Source: Chytridium lagenaria (Eukaryota > Chytridiomycota > Chytridiomycetes > Chytridiales > Chytridiaceae). Taken from it: 64,000 bases of DNA. The stretch is from positions 248,001 to 312,000 of the forward strand of contig JAHLKC010000008.1 of NCBI GenBank assembly GCA_025449115.1, given 5' to 3'. A program made the translations under genes and the position numbers. How positions within the stretch are numbered: position 1 is the first letter of the stretch; each line of letters starts with the position of its first letter. Shown in pieces: positions 62,767 to 64,000 of this stretch. The notes below the pieces were generated by a model, which was not told the DNA's origin, did no database searches, and was given only the letters and a program-made list of their open reading frames with translations.

Positions 62767-64000
62767 TCATCGCCATAAATGGAAAGAGTGGTCATAAAAA
62801 GATGCGGTTCCTTTTAAGTCGCGGAGGTGAGGGTTACGGGAGTGGCACCAACTTGCACCGTATCCAAGATTACCGTGGTCGCCGTCGTGGTAATGCGTGA
62901 GAATGGTAGTTTCTTTATGGATTGTGGGCTTCAGTCAGCGGAATCTTAAGGAAGTAGGAATGTAAAGTTCCTTACCACAGCCCTCTAAATTTATATCTAC
63001 GACGTGAAAGCCATTCTGCATGGATGCCGTCAATATTCGCGAAGGATTTGTGGGATGCCATCTGAATCGCCAAACACCGCCGCCAATATGGTATTCTAGC
63101 AGAGGACTTCTCATGTTTCGTTTGTCCCATACAAACAGATGTTCATCATAGCTTGGCCAAAACCGTAAGAATTAAAAAGTGTATGGATTTATATCAACCT
63201 TCCTGTGCCTACAATGTTTTCGTTTGTTGGGTGGCTTTCAATACTACATACACCGGCAGAGTGTCTACATTGGCATAAGAAAAGTCAACCAAGAAAAAAG
63301 GAAATACCTTGAGCTGTTTAAATTTGAAAACGGAGGATTCATTCTTAAATCCCAACGCCTTAACCTTCCATCATCGCCGCCTAACACACGAGTATCATTA
63401 AATATATTGTATTGAAAGACGAGGGGTGGGGGGGAAGGCTTAAATTTGGAAAAGGGCAAAAAAAATACGTGCACTATAAAATCTCACCCGATAATATTAC
63501 ATTATCATCATAAGCATCAAAAGCCGCAATCCAAGCCTCAAAGTCATGCGCTTTCCAATTCGACGCGGAAAAAAGACCTCTTTCGTTATTTAACTCCAAC
63601 GCTTCAATGGTCCCATCGCTCTGGCTAACGGCTAATCTCCATGACGTTCTGTGAAAAGTAAAAAGATTAGTCCATGATTTAATGTTGAATCATTACCTTG
63701 GTTTCGAGAAGCGTGATGACCAGTCTAGGGAGAGACAGAGGACTTTTTCCAGTCCGTTTGAAAAAGATGCGGTTTGTTCGAGGGCTTCGTTCTAGCAAAG
63801 AGTCAATTCAAGAATAAATTCGAGATTTGCCTTGAGACTGTGTATAGATACGGATCCGAGAGCGTCTGCAAGTGCGAGGCATGGTGCGCTATTTTCGAGT
63901 TCGGACCTGTAATATAAGATTAGGGATTTACTTTTCTTTTCAAGTCGAGATTCCACCATTTGATATCCAGGATGGCTGCTGTATTCTGCGCGAGTATATT
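62767..64000 (-). CDS. DPH7: DPH7 (WDR85) WD40 protein, 5' end outside window
   Basis: Diphthine methyltransferase/esterase acting in the diphthamide pathway on elongation factor 2. Only the C-terminal WD repeats are in the window. Exons on the minus strand show LAVSQSDGTIEALELNNERG, WKAHDFEAWIAAFDAYDDNV, GGDDGRLRRWDLR (the diagnostic DPH7 motif), GSYDEHLFVWDKRN and GGGVWRFRWHPTNPSRILT. The final exons are THYHDGDHGNLGYGASWCHS and ASFYDHSFHLWR, and the TGA is at 62,767-62,769. The gene converges with the helicase gene; only 45 bp separate the two stops. It starts beyond base 64,000. Confidence 0.88.

Overview
The window is a piece of a eukaryotic nuclear genome, most likely fungal. Genes have many short GT-AG introns (about 50-100 bp, some longer), intergenic gaps are small, and neighbours are often divergent or convergent. 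Several gene types fit an early-diverging, probably zoosporic (chytrid-like) fungus: a RAB28-like GTPase, a TTC36-like TPR protein, a VPS37A-type ESCRT-I subunit, a GT10 fucosyltransferase, a DHX57-like helicase and a DIM-2-like DNA methyltransferase. This lineage call is inference; no rRNA or marker-gene comparison was possible.

Region 1 (1-17,160) is a transposon graveyard. One Ty1/copia family dominates. Its LTR is about 480-505 bp, begins TGTTGGG and ends TTCAACA, and is followed by a primer-binding site TGGTAGCACTTC. I find seven full or nearly full LTR copies in both orientations, one partial copy and a 14-bp stub. Broken internal pieces (gag zinc knuckle, protease, integrase, reverse transcriptase, RNase H) lie between them. 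A MITE-like 156-bp inverted-repeat unit, a decayed DDE transposase and a probable second LTR family with the same primer-binding site are also present. No convincing cellular gene was found before 17.7 kb.

Region 2 (17.7-35.0 kb) is a dense set of host genes: an MFS monocarboxylate-type transporter, VPS37A, a GT10 fucosyltransferase, an F-box protein with a cysteine-rich tail, a CDK9/BUR1-type kinase, an equilibrative nucleoside transporter, TTC36, SYO1/HEATR3, magnesium-dependent phosphatase 1 and NOP10.

Region 3 (35.3-64.0 kb) holds a mitochondrial-type AAA+ ATPase, the DNA methyltransferase, RAB28, VPS20/CHMP6, an ABCC transporter, gankyrin (PSMD10/Nas6), a Fus1-like transmembrane SH3 protein, an NSUN-type RNA m5C methyltransferase, a DHX57-like DEAH helicase and the 3' part of DPH7.

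Themes: ribosome, tRNA and RNA biology (SYO1, NOP10, NSUN, DHX57, DPH7), ESCRT trafficking (VPS37A, VPS20) and genome defence (DNA methyltransferase beside a CpG-decaying retroelement cluster). The most unusual single observation is the methyltransferase tail, which carries three identical 20-residue repeats that each look like a SUMO-interaction motif. A major caution is that many conserved genes carry one-base frameshifts, mostly at short homopolymers. This points to residual long-read assembly error, so apparent pseudogenes among the host genes should be treated with care.
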